Positions 6,013-15,460 of a stretch of 35,564 nucleotides of DNA are shown in pieces. The DNA is from an uncultured Clostridia bacterium (GTDB lineage: Bacteria > Bacillota > Clostridia > Oscillospirales > Ruminococcaceae), in contig CANRJB010000020.1 in assembly GCA_947630845.1 (NCBI GenBank), positions 1 through 35,564 on the forward strand, read 5' to 3'. Position 1 is the first letter of the stretch, and the number at the start of each line of letters is the position of its first letter. The notes below the pieces were generated by a model that saw nothing but the letters and a program-made list of their open reading frames with translations, was not told the origin of the DNA and did not search any database. The position numbers and the translations under genes are program-made.

Positions 6013-8481
6013 ATGGAGAAACATGATCTGTCACTGGAAGAGATCCTGAATGCATATGCGCCCGAACCGGAGAAGCCTGTGCAGCCGACCGATGCGCAGG
6101 AATTGGGACGTGTGGTGGCACAGGCAGAGGCGGAGGCACTGAAACCGCTGCCGGAGAGTCAGGCAAGGGTCTCCTATGTGCAGGCACAGGACGAGCCGAT
6201 GCCGATGCGTGTCAATGTGCCCTCAAAGAAAAAAACTGCTGAACCGGAGCAGAAGCCGATCGTCTTTGCCGATGATACGCCGAAGATCAGGCGCATGAGC
6301 GATTCTACCCGTGCCCGTGAGATCGCAAAGAACAAAAAGAAAAACCGGCACAGAAAACCCTTGAAGCTGGCAAAGAACAACAAGGTCGGAAAAGTCGAAA
6401 AAACAGAGAAGAAGGCAGCCGAACAGCTTGCTTACCAGAAGGAGCGTCCGGAGGGAGAGTATGCCTATACCCAGATACATGGGGCAAAAAAGGCAAAGAA
6501 CCGGAAAAAGGTCAAGCGTGACCCCGTTCTGAATGCAGCCGGTACGGAGACGATCCATCTTGATCTGAAGGATGTTGTGACGGTTGCACAGCTGCCGCAG
6601 CCCGAACTGCTTGAACCGGTGGAGGTCAAGCCTGCGCCGAGAGCCGAAAAGACCAGCATTGATCTGAGTGAAAAGAAAAAAGCCGAGCCGGGTGAGCTTG
6701 ATGTGAGCATCAGCCGCTCCAAGGAGGAAGCCGAAGCCGAGAACCGCCGCCGTCAACAGGAAATGTCGAGCAAGATGGAGCTGGAGAATGCCGCTGACAT
6801 CCGCCATGACATTGCAGAGCTGCGCAGTGCGATCAATTTCCGCATCTTTGCGCTGACACTTGTGTTGGTGCTGAGCAGTTATATGGCACTGAGCGATGTG
6901 GTGCATTCCGTATGGCTGGACAATCTGCATCCCATCATGAAGGCAGTGCTTGAGCTGCTGCTTGGACTGGGCGCAGCGGTTGTCTGTCTGCCGGTGCTGA
7001 AGAACGGATTCCGCCGCCTGCTTTCCTTCCATGCGGACACGGACAGCCTTGCAGCAGTTTCCTTAGTAGCCTGTATGGCAGCCTGTATCTATAATCTCAT
7101 TGTCACCATAGCCGGGAAGGAAGAAATTCTGTATTTTCTGCCCTGTGCCATACTGACGCTGCTGCTGCACACACTGGGCAAGCTGCTGATCGTGAACCGG
7201 GAACAGGGCAATCTGCGGCTGGTGACGAAGCGGTTCAATTGCAGCGGACTTTGCATTGTGGAAAATGAGGCGAATGCGGACACATTGACAAGGGGTGTAC
7301 TGGGAGATCTTCCGATTCTTGCCACCCTGCGCCGCACGGATTCTCTGATCGACTTCCGGAAGTACACGTATTCCTCTGATCTTGCCGACCGGTTTTGCCG
7401 GATCGCTGCGCCGTTGGCGACGATCTTTGCGATCGGTGTGTCCGTTGTGATGACTTCACTCCGGGCGGAGGGCGTCGGTTACTGTCTGGAGCTGCTGTCC
7501 ATGTTCACGGCAGCAAGCAGCTGTGCTGCCATCACCTTCGTGGTCAATCTGCCGCTCCTGAAGGCAACACGTCAGATGGTGCGCAATGGTGCGCTGCTGC
7601 TTGGTTACCAGAGCGTGGATGATTTTTATGACACCAATTCTCTGATGGTGGATGCTGCTTCTCTCTTTCCGGAGGGAACGGTCAAGCTGTCGGGTGTGAA
7701 GATGTTCACCAATACCAAGATGGAGGAAGTACTTCTGAATGCAGCAAGCCTGTCCTATCATGCAGGTTCGGTATTCAGCGGACTGTTCACAGAAGTGATG
7801 CAGGGCAGGGAGAAAAAACTGTACCGGGTGGAAAATTATGTCTATGAGGACTCTATGGGACTGTGCGGCTGGATCCATAACCAGAGGGTGCTGCTTGGCA
7901 GCCGGGAGCTGATGGCGGCGCATAACATTGAGGGTCTTCCGTCAGTGACCCGTGAAGAGGAACTGGTGGGTGCAGGGAATGAAGCCGTCTATCTGTCCGT
8001 TTCGGGCAATCTCATGGCATTGTTTCTGGTAGAGCTTCACGCCGGCAGACAGGTAAAATTCTGGGCAAAACAGGCAGTCCGCCATGGCATCTGTCTGATA
8101 CTGCGCAGTGTTGACCCGGTCATCACGATCGCAAGAATCGCATCCCTGTTTGAGATCCCGCAGGAGATGATCAAGATCATACCGCAAAAGCTGCATGCGG
8201 AATATGCGGCAGAGACTTCGCCGGTCGAAAAGATGAGCTCGTCAATGGCAACGACAGGCGGCTTTGGCAGTGTGGCACAGCTCATTGTCGGCGCAAAGGT
8301 ACTGCGCAGTACGGCAATGATCGGCGTTTTTGTACAGGCAGTTTCTCTGTTGCTTGGATTGGGAATTGTACTGCTTGAGGCATTGGTAAATGTCGGCATG
8401 ACACCGGGATGGATGCTGGTGCTACAGTGCATCCTCACAGTCATTACCGTCATGTTCGTCAATATCCGGAAGATCTATTGA
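6013..8481 (+). CDS. Degenerate P-type ATPase-like membrane protein (predicted pseudoenzyme)
   Basis: An 822-aa protein. Residues 1-275 are charged, Lys/Glu-rich and probably disordered. Four hydrophobic helices follow (about 276-392), then two more (about 460-515), a soluble part, and two C-terminal helices (about 770-820). This is the layout of a P1B-type ATPase core. The soluble part still aligns with one: VRNGALLLGYQSVDDFYDTN, then VDAASLFPEGTVKL where DKTGTLT is expected (D547 kept; Lys, Thr and Gly lost), an N-domain-like GLCGWIHNQRVLLGSRELM, RSVDP where TGDN is expected (D701), and no GDGxND motif. The metal-site CPC is replaced by SSCAA. Catalysis by the usual cycle is therefore unlikely; a regulatory or scaffold role is inference. 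It sits between rlmB and an LCP gene on the same strand. Confidence 0.75.
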   Translation: MEKHDLSLEEILNAYAPEPEKPVQPTDAQELGRVVAQAEAEALKPLPESQARVSYVQAQDEPMPMRVNVPSKKKTAEPEQKPIVFADDTPKIRRMSDSTRAREIAKNKKKNRHRKPLKLAKNNKVGKVEKTEKKAAEQLAYQKERPEGEYAYTQIHGAKKAKNRKKVKRDPVLNAAGTETIHLDLKDVVTVAQLPQPELLEPVEVKPAPRAEKTSIDLSEKKKAEPGELDVSISRSKEEAEAENRRRQQEMSSKMELENAADIRHDIAELRSAINFRIFALTLVLVLSSYMALSDVVHSVWLDNLHPIMKAVLELLLGLGAAVVCLPVLKNGFRRLLSFHADTDSLAAVSLVACMAACIYNLIVTIAGKEEILYFLPCAILTLLLHTLGKLLIVNREQGNLRLVTKRFNCSGLCIVENEANADTLTRGVLGDLPILATLRRTDSLIDFRKYTYSSDLADRFCRIAAPLATIFAIGVSVVMTSLRAEGVGYCLELLSMFTAASSCAAITFVVNLPLLKATRQMVRNGALLLGYQSVDDFYDTNSLMVDAASLFPEGTVKLSGVKMFTNTKMEEVLLNAASLSYHAGSVFSGLFTEVMQGREKKLYRVENYVYEDSMGLCGWIHNQRVLLGSRELMAAHNIEGLPSVTREEELVGAGNEAVYLSVSGNLMALFLVELHAGRQVKFWAKQAVRHGICLILRSVDPVITIARIASLFEIPQEMIKIIPQKLHAEYAAETSPVEKMSSSMATTGGFGSVAQLIVGAKVLRSTAMIGVFVQAVSLLLGLGIVLLEALVNVGMTPGWMLVLQCILTVITVMFVNIRKIY

Positions 8482-8565
8482 TGCTGTACCGGGATATCCC
8501 CCACAGCACTGATTTTCCCCAATTTCAGAGATCAACAGGCATGATACCGGGAGGAGATGCATAGC

Positions 8566-9876
8566 ATGGAGGAGAGAGGGCATGGTTCTGATCTGCCGAA
8601 GCCAAGAAGAAAACCAGAACCGCCGCCGGCGGAAACATCACTTCCGCCGCTGCGCCGGGTAGAGAAGGGCAAACCTGTACGGCAGACACGCAAGCCGGAT
8701 GCCGCACCGGTCAGAAAGACCGCTCCCCGGAATCAGTATGCCAGCGATACGGCTGAATTTCCGGCAGTCAGGGACGATGAGGAGCTGCCGATCTATGAGG
8801 ATATGCCCCGCCGTCCTGCACCGCAGCGTCCGAAGGGAACAAAGAAACGTCCGAAAAGGGACACGGAATATACTTCTGCATCCCGTTCCTCCAGACACCG
8901 TCCGAAACGCCGCAGTCTGATTGGCAGGCTGCTCAGAAAGCTTGTCATGCTTGCAGCCGTAGTCTTTGCTCTGTATTCCTTAGTGGCATTGTTACTCATC
9001 AGCAAGCTGGAGCGTGTGCCGAGAAATGTACGTACCGTGACAAGCGGTGCGCTTGACAGAGGATATGTCCGCAGCATCCTGCTCATCGGTACGGATTCCC
9101 GTGACCTGACACAGGAAAGAGGGCGTTCCGATACCATCATGCTCCTGACACTCAATTCTGCGACTGATGAGATCGGCATGAATTCCTTTATGCGGGATGC
9201 CTACGTGGAGATTCCCGGATATGGCGGCGGCAAGCTGAATGCAGCCTATTCCTACGGCGGCGCAGAGCTGCTGATGGACACGCTCGAATCCAATTATGGT
9301 GTGAGCGTGGATGATTATATCTGTGTGAGCTTTACGGGCTTTGCAGGGCTGATCGATGCATTCGGGGGAGTGGAGATCACGCTGACGGATGCAGAGGCAC
9401 AGGAGATCAACAATATTCTGCGTAACGAGGTCAACGCACTGATGGGTGCTGACCCGGAGGATGATTTTCTGCCCGGCGGCGGCACGTATGCCCTTGACGG
9501 CAAGCAGGCACTGTCCTATGCACGTATCCGCTATGTCGGCAACGCTGACTTTGAGCGGACATCCCGTCAGAGAGAGGTCATGTCGCAGCTCCTGAACAAT
9601 GCTAAATCGAAGGCAGTCACCGCTGTTCCCGAACTCATGCAGGATGCCCTGCCGCACCTGACGACGAATATGTCCGTTCCGCAGCTTTACCTGCTGTCCT
9701 TACGTGCGCCATTTTTGCTTGGCTACGACATGTCGCAGCAGCAGATTCCGGCAGACGGTACATGGAGTGGTGCGAATATCGGGGGACAGGATGTTCTTCA
9801 GGTAGATTTTCCTGCCAACACACAGATTCTGCATGATACGGTATATTCTTCTACCAAAACGGAGGAGGCACAATGA
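8566..9876 (+). CDS. LytR-CpsA-Psr (LCP) family cell-wall polymer ligase
   Basis: A 436-aa membrane-anchored protein. LCP enzymes move lipid-linked glycopolymers such as teichoic acids or capsule onto peptidoglycan outside the membrane. A basic, Pro-rich cytosolic region (1-120) precedes one helix (LVMLAAVVFALYSLVALLLI), then the LCP domain: ILLIGTDSRD, RSDTIMLLTLN, a Arg-Asp pair in NSFMRDAYVEIPG, KLNAAYSYGG, LIDAFGGVEI, LSYARIRYVGNADFERTSRQ. The usual SIPRDT is SFMRDA here, but the key Arg is kept. The ATG at 8566 is chosen over one at 8557 because GGAGGAG lies 9 bp upstream of it and directly abuts the other. The stop overlaps the next start (ATGA at 9873), showing translational coupling. 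Confidence 0.9.
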   Translation: MEERGHGSDLPKPRRKPEPPPAETSLPPLRRVEKGKPVRQTRKPDAAPVRKTAPRNQYASDTAEFPAVRDDEELPIYEDMPRRPAPQRPKGTKKRPKRDTEYTSASRSSRHRPKRRSLIGRLLRKLVMLAAVVFALYSLVALLLISKLERVPRNVRTVTSGALDRGYVRSILLIGTDSRDLTQERGRSDTIMLLTLNSATDEIGMNSFMRDAYVEIPGYGGGKLNAAYSYGGAELLMDTLESNYGVSVDDYICVSFTGFAGLIDAFGGVEITLTDAEAQEINNILRNEVNALMGADPEDDFLPGGGTYALDGKQALSYARIRYVGNADFERTSRQREVMSQLLNNAKSKAVTAVPELMQDALPHLTTNMSVPQLYLLSLRAPFLLGYDMSQQQIPADGTWSGANIGGQDVLQVDFPANTQILHDTVYSSTKTEEAQ

Positions 9877-10781
9877 AAAAGAGTATGGTTCCGCTGCTGT
9901 TGGTACTTCTGACAGGCTGTGCCGCAGTGCCGCAGCCGGATGCCCCCACACAGGCAGAGGTGCAGACCACATCGCCGGCTGTGGAAACAGATACTGCCGT
10001 CCCTGCCACAGAAGCGGAGACACTGCCGGAAATGCCTGTAGAAACAGCCGCAGCGTCCACAGCCGTACAGCATGTCTTTGATGAGTGCGGCGTACTGGAC
10101 GATGCGGCATTGACGCATTATGATGACTATCTGGAAGGGATGTGGGAGTCCCGTATGATCTGTGCAGCGGTCATCATCACGGATGCTTTGAACGGAAGCA
10201 CGCCGGAAATGTATGCGCAGGAACGCTACCGGGAGCTGTACGGTGAAGAAAGCGGCTATCTGGTGCTGATCAACAATGATACCAACATTGACTATGTGTA
10301 TGAAGAAGGTGTCTGTGCGGAATTGATCGGAGATGTTTCGCTTCCCATTGCACAGGCAACACCGCATCTGGTCGAGTGCGATTATACGGCGGCACTGGAC
10401 ATTTTGCTGCCGATCGGAATGAAAGTGCCGGAGCTTGTGTATGACCGGAGCGGCTTGTTTTCGGCAGAACAGGTGCAGACGCTTGCGGACATAGCGGCAG
10501 CGGTTCCGGAGCGATGCTGTGTGCTGTTGACGAGAGATGTTCCCGAACCGACGGAGGAGGAAACAGAGGAGAGCGTATTGGATGCCTATGCAGAAGGTAT
10601 CCGCAGCCGTCTGAATGCCGGTGCGCTGCTGGTGATCGACCTGACGCATAACAGATGCGTCATTGCCGGGACAAAGCCGGAGACACTTGCCGCAGAGGTG
10701 CAGCAGGTATGGAGCGAGCAGAGTGTATATGATGCGGTCGTGCATTATTATGATGTGATGGGTGGAGACGCTGACGCATGA
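9873..10781 (+). CDS. Lipoprotein with two TPM-like domains
   Basis: A 302-aa exported lipoprotein (lipobox LLTGC, Cys16) with a Thr/Ala/Pro-rich linker to about residue 65. Two similar halves follow, each resembling a TPM (TLP18.3/Psb32/MOLO-1) domain: the first opens HVFDECGVLDDAALTHYDDY and contains YLVLINNDTNIDYVYEEG; the second opens LVYDRSGLFSAEQVQTLADI and contains ALLVIDLTHNRCVIAG. Bacterial TPM proteins are often membrane-associated and poorly characterised; some plant members have been reported to have phosphatase activity. Its start overlaps the LCP stop, so it is probably made together with that wall ligase at the same site. A terminator overlaps its last codons, ending the operon. 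Confidence 0.72.
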   Translation: MKKSMVPLLLVLLTGCAAVPQPDAPTQAEVQTTSPAVETDTAVPATEAETLPEMPVETAAASTAVQHVFDECGVLDDAALTHYDDYLEGMWESRMICAAVIITDALNGSTPEMYAQERYRELYGEESGYLVLINNDTNIDYVYEEGVCAELIGDVSLPIAQATPHLVECDYTAALDILLPIGMKVPELVYDRSGLFSAEQVQTLADIAAAVPERCCVLLTRDVPEPTEEETEESVLDAYAEGIRSRLNAGALLVIDLTHNRCVIAGTKPETLAAEVQQVWSEQSVYDAVVHYYDVMGGDADA

Positions 10782-10802
10782 TGCGGAGCGTCTCCGCTTT
10801 TT
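10764..10802 (+). terminator. Intrinsic terminator overlapping the end of the TPM gene
   Basis: GGAGACGCT (10764-10772) pairs perfectly with AGCGTCTCC (10787-10795), then GCTTTTTC. The left arm is inside the coding sequence and the stop codon lies in the loop. Confidence 0.85.
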
Positions 10803-10908
10803 CGGTGAAAAACAGGGCAAAGCGTCATGCAGACCGTTTCTGTATCGAAAACGATTAAAAAAGTTTACAATCCCTACATAAAATTTCAACAAATTGCCTT
10901 AAAAATAC

Positions 10909-10937
10909 TTTACTTTTTCAGCAAAATGTGATAAAAT
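10909..10937 (+). promoter_or_regulatory. Putative promoter of the moxR-DUF58-transglutaminase operon
   Basis: TTTACT (10909-10914), a 17-bp spacer and TAAAAT (10932-10937) with TGA before it, about 45 bp upstream of the start. The -35 is weak and the extended -10 carries most of the match. Confidence 0.65.
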
Positions 10938-10982
10938 AATAGCAGACAGATATCGTTATTCTTAGTAGGAGGAATCAGTGTC

Positions 10983-11921
10983 ATGCAGAAGGATGTGCAG
11001 AACATTCTACAGAGTGTCGGCAAAGTCATTATTGGAAAGGACGAAACCGTTTTACATGCGGTGATCGCTATGCTCTGCGGCGGTCATGTCCTGCTTGAGG
11101 ATGTGCCCGGTGTAGGCAAGACGCAGCTTGCCGCAGCCCTTTCCCGTTCTGTCGGCGGTGTGTTTCACAGGATCCAGCTCACCCCCGACATCATGCCTTC
11201 CGATATCACAGGTTATTCTGTTGTCAACCAGCAGGACGGCTCTCTTGAATACCGTCCCGGTGCGGCGATCTGTAATTTTCTGTTGGCAGATGAGATCAAC
11301 CGTGCAAGTCCGAAGGTGCAGTCAGCATTGCTTGAGATCATGGAGGAACACCAGATCTCCCTTGACGGACAGACGCATGTACTTCCGTCTCCCTTTATGG
11401 TCATCGCTACCCAGAATCCGGTCGAGACTTACGGTACTTACCATCTTCCCGAAGCGCAGATGGACAGATTTTTTATGAAGATCTCTATGGGCTACCCCAC
11501 CTTGCAGGAGGAGCTTGCCATCCTTGACCGAAACGGCGAAAAGAACCCCATTTCCAATATATCCGAACCGGTCATCTCGACCGATGCCGTCATGGCATTG
11601 CAGGAGCAGGTCAATGCCGTGCAAGTCTCAGACAATGTGCGAAATTATATCATCTCCCTTGTCCATGCCACCCGGAACAGTGACCTGAGTACACTCGGTG
11701 TCAGCCCCAGAGGGTCGATCGCCTGCTTCAAGGCAGTGCGTGCATCGGCATTTGTCCACGGCAGAAATTTTGTGACACCCGACGATGTCAAGGCACTTGC
11801 CGTGCCGGTACTCTCCCACAGAATTCTTCTTTCCCCTAAGGGACGCAACACGTTAGGCAGTCCGGAGCAATTCGTGGAGCAGCTTCTGACAACACTGCCT
11901 GTTCCTGATCAGAATGGGTGA
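10983..11921 (+). CDS. MoxR-family AAA+ ATPase
   Basis: A 312-aa cytosolic AAA_3 ATPase of the MoxR type, a chaperone-like group thought to mature or activate partner protein complexes. Walker A is GVGKTQ (G43-T47 core), Walker B is LLADEINR (D103, E104), followed by sensor 1 in VIATQNPVETYGTYHLPEAQMDRF and the C-terminal lid domain with a VSPRGS sensor 2-like motif. AGGAGG lies 10 bp before the ATG. The next genes, DUF58 and transglutaminase-like, form the familiar moxR-DUF58-TGM gene set, so those are its probable partners. The stop overlaps the region giving the next gene its ribosome site. Confidence 0.93.
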   Translation: MQKDVQNILQSVGKVIIGKDETVLHAVIAMLCGGHVLLEDVPGVGKTQLAAALSRSVGGVFHRIQLTPDIMPSDITGYSVVNQQDGSLEYRPGAAICNFLLADEINRASPKVQSALLEIMEEHQISLDGQTHVLPSPFMVIATQNPVETYGTYHLPEAQMDRFFMKISMGYPTLQEELAILDRNGEKNPISNISEPVISTDAVMALQEQVNAVQVSDNVRNYIISLVHATRNSDLSTLGVSPRGSIACFKAVRASAFVHGRNFVTPDDVKALAVPVLSHRILLSPKGRNTLGSPEQFVEQLLTTLPVPDQNG

Positions 11922-11925
11922 GGTT

Positions 11926-13125
11926 ATGAAAAAAAAGACAAAGCTTGCAGTGGTGCTTGACCGCATCAAGCTTGCTATGGCGTTGTTGATGATGGCACTG
12001 ATGGCGTATGTGTTCACATTCTATCTGGACAGTGACATCGGTGTGGTCATCTGTGCTTTTCTGCTTCTTGCACCGCTGATCTCTTTTCTGATCGCATGGT
12101 ATGCGGCAAGTAAGCTTACCGCACGTCTTGAAGCTCCCACCTCTCTCATGAAGGGCAGGCATTTCGTTGCTGATGTGACCATCACCTCAGAAGGCTCGCT
12201 GCCTGTGCCGTTTGTGCGGCTGACGATGGAGCAGGATGCCAATTTTGAACCGGACGATGCCCGGATGATACAGGGGGCAATGACCCCTGCCGAACCCATG
12301 AAGATCCCGATCGGCATGACAGCACGCTATGCCGGAAACGGACTGGTGTCTGTGGGGAAACTGGTGGTTTCAGATTATCTGGGACTGTTCACATTCCGGG
12401 TGAAACATGTGCCAAATGCATTGGCGATTGGCGTGATTCCGGCAATTCCGTCATTGACGGGTGCAGCACAGATGCTCCATGCTGTCAGTGATGTTGTTCT
12501 GACGCAGGATGAAGAGGAGGAGGAATCCGCTGCACTCTACTCCAGTCAGACAATGCCGGGCTATGTCCACCGTGACTATGCGCCGGGTGACAATCTCCGG
12601 CGTATCAATTGGAAGCTTTCGGCGAAGCGCAGAAAGCTCATGGTGCGGATGGATGAGGCGGCAGCGACCGTGCGTCCGGCTGTGATCCTTGACCTGTGTC
12701 CGGAGACGGAGGCAAATGCCCTTCAGCGGCGTGAGACTCTGATGGAGGGTGCGCTTGGTTTTCTGATGCTGCTCGTGCGGCAGGGAATTGTTTGCTCCAT
12801 ACAGTATGCGACGGCAGGCGGATGGAAATGTCTGCCGCTTGAAAATGAAGATGCCGTTCGTTCCGCAGCAGTGGAGCTGGCATCGGCTGATTTCATGGGT
12901 GACGGCAGCCGTGTCGATCCGGCAGTATTGCAGGAGCATGCAGGGGCGTATATGGTCTATTCCTCTAACCCGGACGAAGGGCTGTGCAATGCCCTGAAAC
13001 GTCTGCATGACGTAGGCTATGTCTGTCTGGTCATGCCGGAGCTTGCAGAACCGCCGGAAATTTCCGGACTGGATGCGGTATGGATGCTGTCGGAGGATTT
13101 CACCATGACAGCATTGCAGAAATGA
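11926..13125 (+). CDS. DUF58 domain-containing membrane protein
   Basis: A 399-aa protein with two N-terminal membrane helices (about residues 8-55) and a large soluble domain. The DUF58 signature is clear: YVHRDYAPGDNLRRINWKLS, then KLMVRMDEA. Proteins of this family have a von Willebrand A-like C-terminal fold, here with VILDLCPET as the first strand, though a full metal-ion site is not obvious. I chose ATG 11926 (MKKKTK) because GGTGA ends 4 nt upstream; an ATG at 11914 has no ribosome site. It is encoded between the MoxR ATPase and the transglutaminase-like protein, its usual partners, probably acting at the membrane under MoxR control. The precise function of the family is unknown. Confidence 0.88.
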   Translation: MKKKTKLAVVLDRIKLAMALLMMALMAYVFTFYLDSDIGVVICAFLLLAPLISFLIAWYAASKLTARLEAPTSLMKGRHFVADVTITSEGSLPVPFVRLTMEQDANFEPDDARMIQGAMTPAEPMKIPIGMTARYAGNGLVSVGKLVVSDYLGLFTFRVKHVPNALAIGVIPAIPSLTGAAQMLHAVSDVVLTQDEEEEESAALYSSQTMPGYVHRDYAPGDNLRRINWKLSAKRRKLMVRMDEAAATVRPAVILDLCPETEANALQRRETLMEGALGFLMLLVRQGIVCSIQYATAGGWKCLPLENEDAVRSAAVELASADFMGDGSRVDPAVLQEHAGAYMVYSSNPDEGLCNALKRLHDVGYVCLVMPELAEPPEISGLDAVWMLSEDFTMTALQK

Positions 13126-13135
13126 GGTGACGGAT

Positions 13136-15376
13136 GTGTGGGATAAGCTGAAAGCCGCTGCACAGCATCCGGCGGCACAATTGCTGAAAAAACTCTGCGG
13201 CGACCCGGTACAGCTCTATTCTGTGTTTCTGGTCATGACGAGTATGTACTATTACCATGAGGACTGGACATGGCTGTATACGATCATTACGATCTTTGTC
13301 TCCTTTGTCCTGAACCGGTTTTATGACTTTGTCGCCAGAAGACGATTTCTTGGTCCGATATGCTATCTGATCTTCCTGTTTGCCGGGCTGTACGGAGTCA
13401 ATATGATCACGGCTGTCGGACAGCGTACCTATCCAATCACCTTCATGGTATGGTTTCTGACACCACAGAGCGTTGTGGATTTCTCCATGCTCTACACGAT
13501 CGCCATTTATCTGCTGATGACGGGATTCCTGACAAGCGCAGTGTACTACTTTGCTAAGGTGCGCTACAGAATGGTGATGCAGTTTCTCATCATGCTGATA
13601 CCGCTTTCGCTGTACGCAAAGGAAGGCTTGCAGATGCCGGCGATTCTGGTGATCGTGCTGCTGGCAAGCTATTTCCTGCTGATGGTCTACTGCCGTCAGC
13701 TCAGGGAAGCTCCACAGGTAAGACAGCTCCACAGCTTTCACGGCGGTATTTCGATTGCTGCCTATGTGATGATGTTCAGCATCATTGCTGCCATTGTCCC
13801 GAAGCCGGCAGTGACTGCGGACAGAGAATTTATCGAGAATGCCATGTCCTACAGTACATGGTCGGATGTCCTGATGAACGCCATCCGGATGTTTACTGAA
13901 ACTACCGACAATCAGGTCTCCACTTCCAACAGTGCCATGACACTTTACTATGTCGATGCCCCCGAATCCCTGCGTCTGCGGACGCAGACATATACATACT
14001 ACGGAGAGGACGACAGCTGGACAGTGACGGAATGCGACAGACCCAGCCGCTCCCTTCCGGAATATGAGCTGACCTATAAACCGCAGGCACTGTTGCAGGC
14101 AATTGTGGATACCGCAGCAGAGGATCCGGAATTTGCACAGGAATATGGACTGACGGATGTTGCTGGTAAGACAATGCCGGAACAGAAGGAATATGAGCTG
14201 TATATCTATCCGAGGTACAGAAGCTGGAGGGTGCTGCCCTCCCCCACACGTACCGTTGAACTGACGGACGGTGTGGCACGGAAGGATGTGAGATTGTCAG
14301 ATACCAATGCCTTTGAAGCCACATCGACGGGCACAACGATGCTGTACTACCCGGATGCCTATGCAAGGTACAGTGAAGTTTCGGATATGCTTGACCTGCT
14401 GCACAGGGAAAACTATATAGAGCTGCTCGAAGATGCCTATATCCTTGCAGAGGAGGATGAGAGAAAACAGATCCTGTATGATGCATGGATGGAAGCAAGG
14501 GATGCGGCGGATTATCTGGAGTTGGCTGACGGGAAGGACTGGCAGTCGGAGATCATTGATGACCTTGCCGCACAGCTCACGGAGGGACTGAATTCTGATT
14601 TTGAGAAGGCACTTGCGATCGAGCGGTATTTTGTGGAGGCAGAATATGTCTATGACGATGCCTACCAGAAGGAAGAGGGGGAGAACATCGGGGATTTCCT
14701 GACGACTTCCCACAGGGGCGTGTGCTATGAATACGCCACTGCTATGGTGCTGCTCTGTCGGAGCGCAGGTCTTCCGGCACGGTACGTGCAGGGCTACAAT
14801 ATGTCCGAACAGTATGACAGCAACACCACAAGCCGTTTCAATCCCAATGGCAGAAAGACCAACTATGTCATTAAGGCACGCAATGCCCATGCCTTCCCGG
14901 AGGTCTACATCTCCGGTTACGGATGGCTGAGTTTTGAACCGACTGTTCCGAGTGATGATGTCGGGGACTCTGCTGCGGAGAATATCAAGGTGATGCAGTG
15001 GGGTTATGTGCTGCTTGCTGCGGCAGTGATCGCATTGCTCATTTACCTGCTGCTGCCGTACATCAGAGAGCGGCAGTTCCGCCGCAGGATCAAAACAATG
15101 TCCGCACAGGCGTGCGCATCGGCGGTTTTCCGCAGAATGCGGACACAACTCCGTCTGCCGGACAGTACGACCGTCAGGGAGCTTGCAGTGCAGTCTGCCC
15201 CCTTCTACCAGAGGGATGCGGTCTTTGACGCAATGGATGCACTGCTCTATCAGCCGGAGAATCTGCCGGCAGAACAACAGGAATCGCTTGCCGTAGATTA
15301 TATACAATGGCATGCCGAGAAACGTCTTTACGAAAAAGAACAGAGAAAAAGGAGAAGGTCTGACAGATCCTCTTGA
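13136..15376 (+). CDS. Transglutaminase-like membrane protein (TgpA type)
   Basis: A 746-aa protein. About six membrane helices fill the first 220 residues, an extracellular region follows, then a transglutaminase-like core, one more helix (VLLAAAVIALLIYLLLPYI) and a cytosolic tail of about 100 residues. The core shows the papain-like triad: HRGVCYEYATAMVLLCR (Cys530), NAHAFPEVYISGYGWLSFEP (His585, with an acidic residue in FEP). GTG 13136 is preferred as start because GAGGTGA ends 5 bp upstream; an earlier in-frame GTG at 13127 lacks a ribosome site. It is the third member of the moxR-DUF58-TGM set. The enzymes may be peptidases rather than cross-linkers; the substrate is unknown. Confidence 0.9.
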   Translation: MWDKLKAAAQHPAAQLLKKLCGDPVQLYSVFLVMTSMYYYHEDWTWLYTIITIFVSFVLNRFYDFVARRRFLGPICYLIFLFAGLYGVNMITAVGQRTYPITFMVWFLTPQSVVDFSMLYTIAIYLLMTGFLTSAVYYFAKVRYRMVMQFLIMLIPLSLYAKEGLQMPAILVIVLLASYFLLMVYCRQLREAPQVRQLHSFHGGISIAAYVMMFSIIAAIVPKPAVTADREFIENAMSYSTWSDVLMNAIRMFTETTDNQVSTSNSAMTLYYVDAPESLRLRTQTYTYYGEDDSWTVTECDRPSRSLPEYELTYKPQALLQAIVDTAAEDPEFAQEYGLTDVAGKTMPEQKEYELYIYPRYRSWRVLPSPTRTVELTDGVARKDVRLSDTNAFEATSTGTTMLYYPDAYARYSEVSDMLDLLHRENYIELLEDAYILAEEDERKQILYDAWMEARDAADYLELADGKDWQSEIIDDLAAQLTEGLNSDFEKALAIERYFVEAEYVYDDAYQKEEGENIGDFLTTSHRGVCYEYATAMVLLCRSAGLPARYVQGYNMSEQYDSNTTSRFNPNGRKTNYVIKARNAHAFPEVYISGYGWLSFEPTVPSDDVGDSAAENIKVMQWGYVLLAAAVIALLIYLLLPYIRERQFRRRIKTMSAQACASAVFRRMRTQLRLPDSTTVRELAVQSAPFYQRDAVFDAMDALLYQPENLPAEQQESLAVDYIQWHAEKRLYEKEQRKRRRSDRSS

Positions 15377-15460
15377 CCCTGAAGATCATGTCTACAGGAG
15401 TTTCGCTGTAACGGCACAGAGGATCGTATCGAAATTGATCCCGATAGGAGGAACCTTCCC

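Noticed and set aside
9798-10892. A 364-codon frame on the minus strand opposite the TPM gene
   Set aside because: Antisense shadow; the plus-strand gene has a lipobox, translational coupling and domain matches.
14297-15313. A 338-codon frame opposite the transglutaminase gene
   Set aside because: Antisense shadow of a gene with an intact catalytic Cys-His pair.
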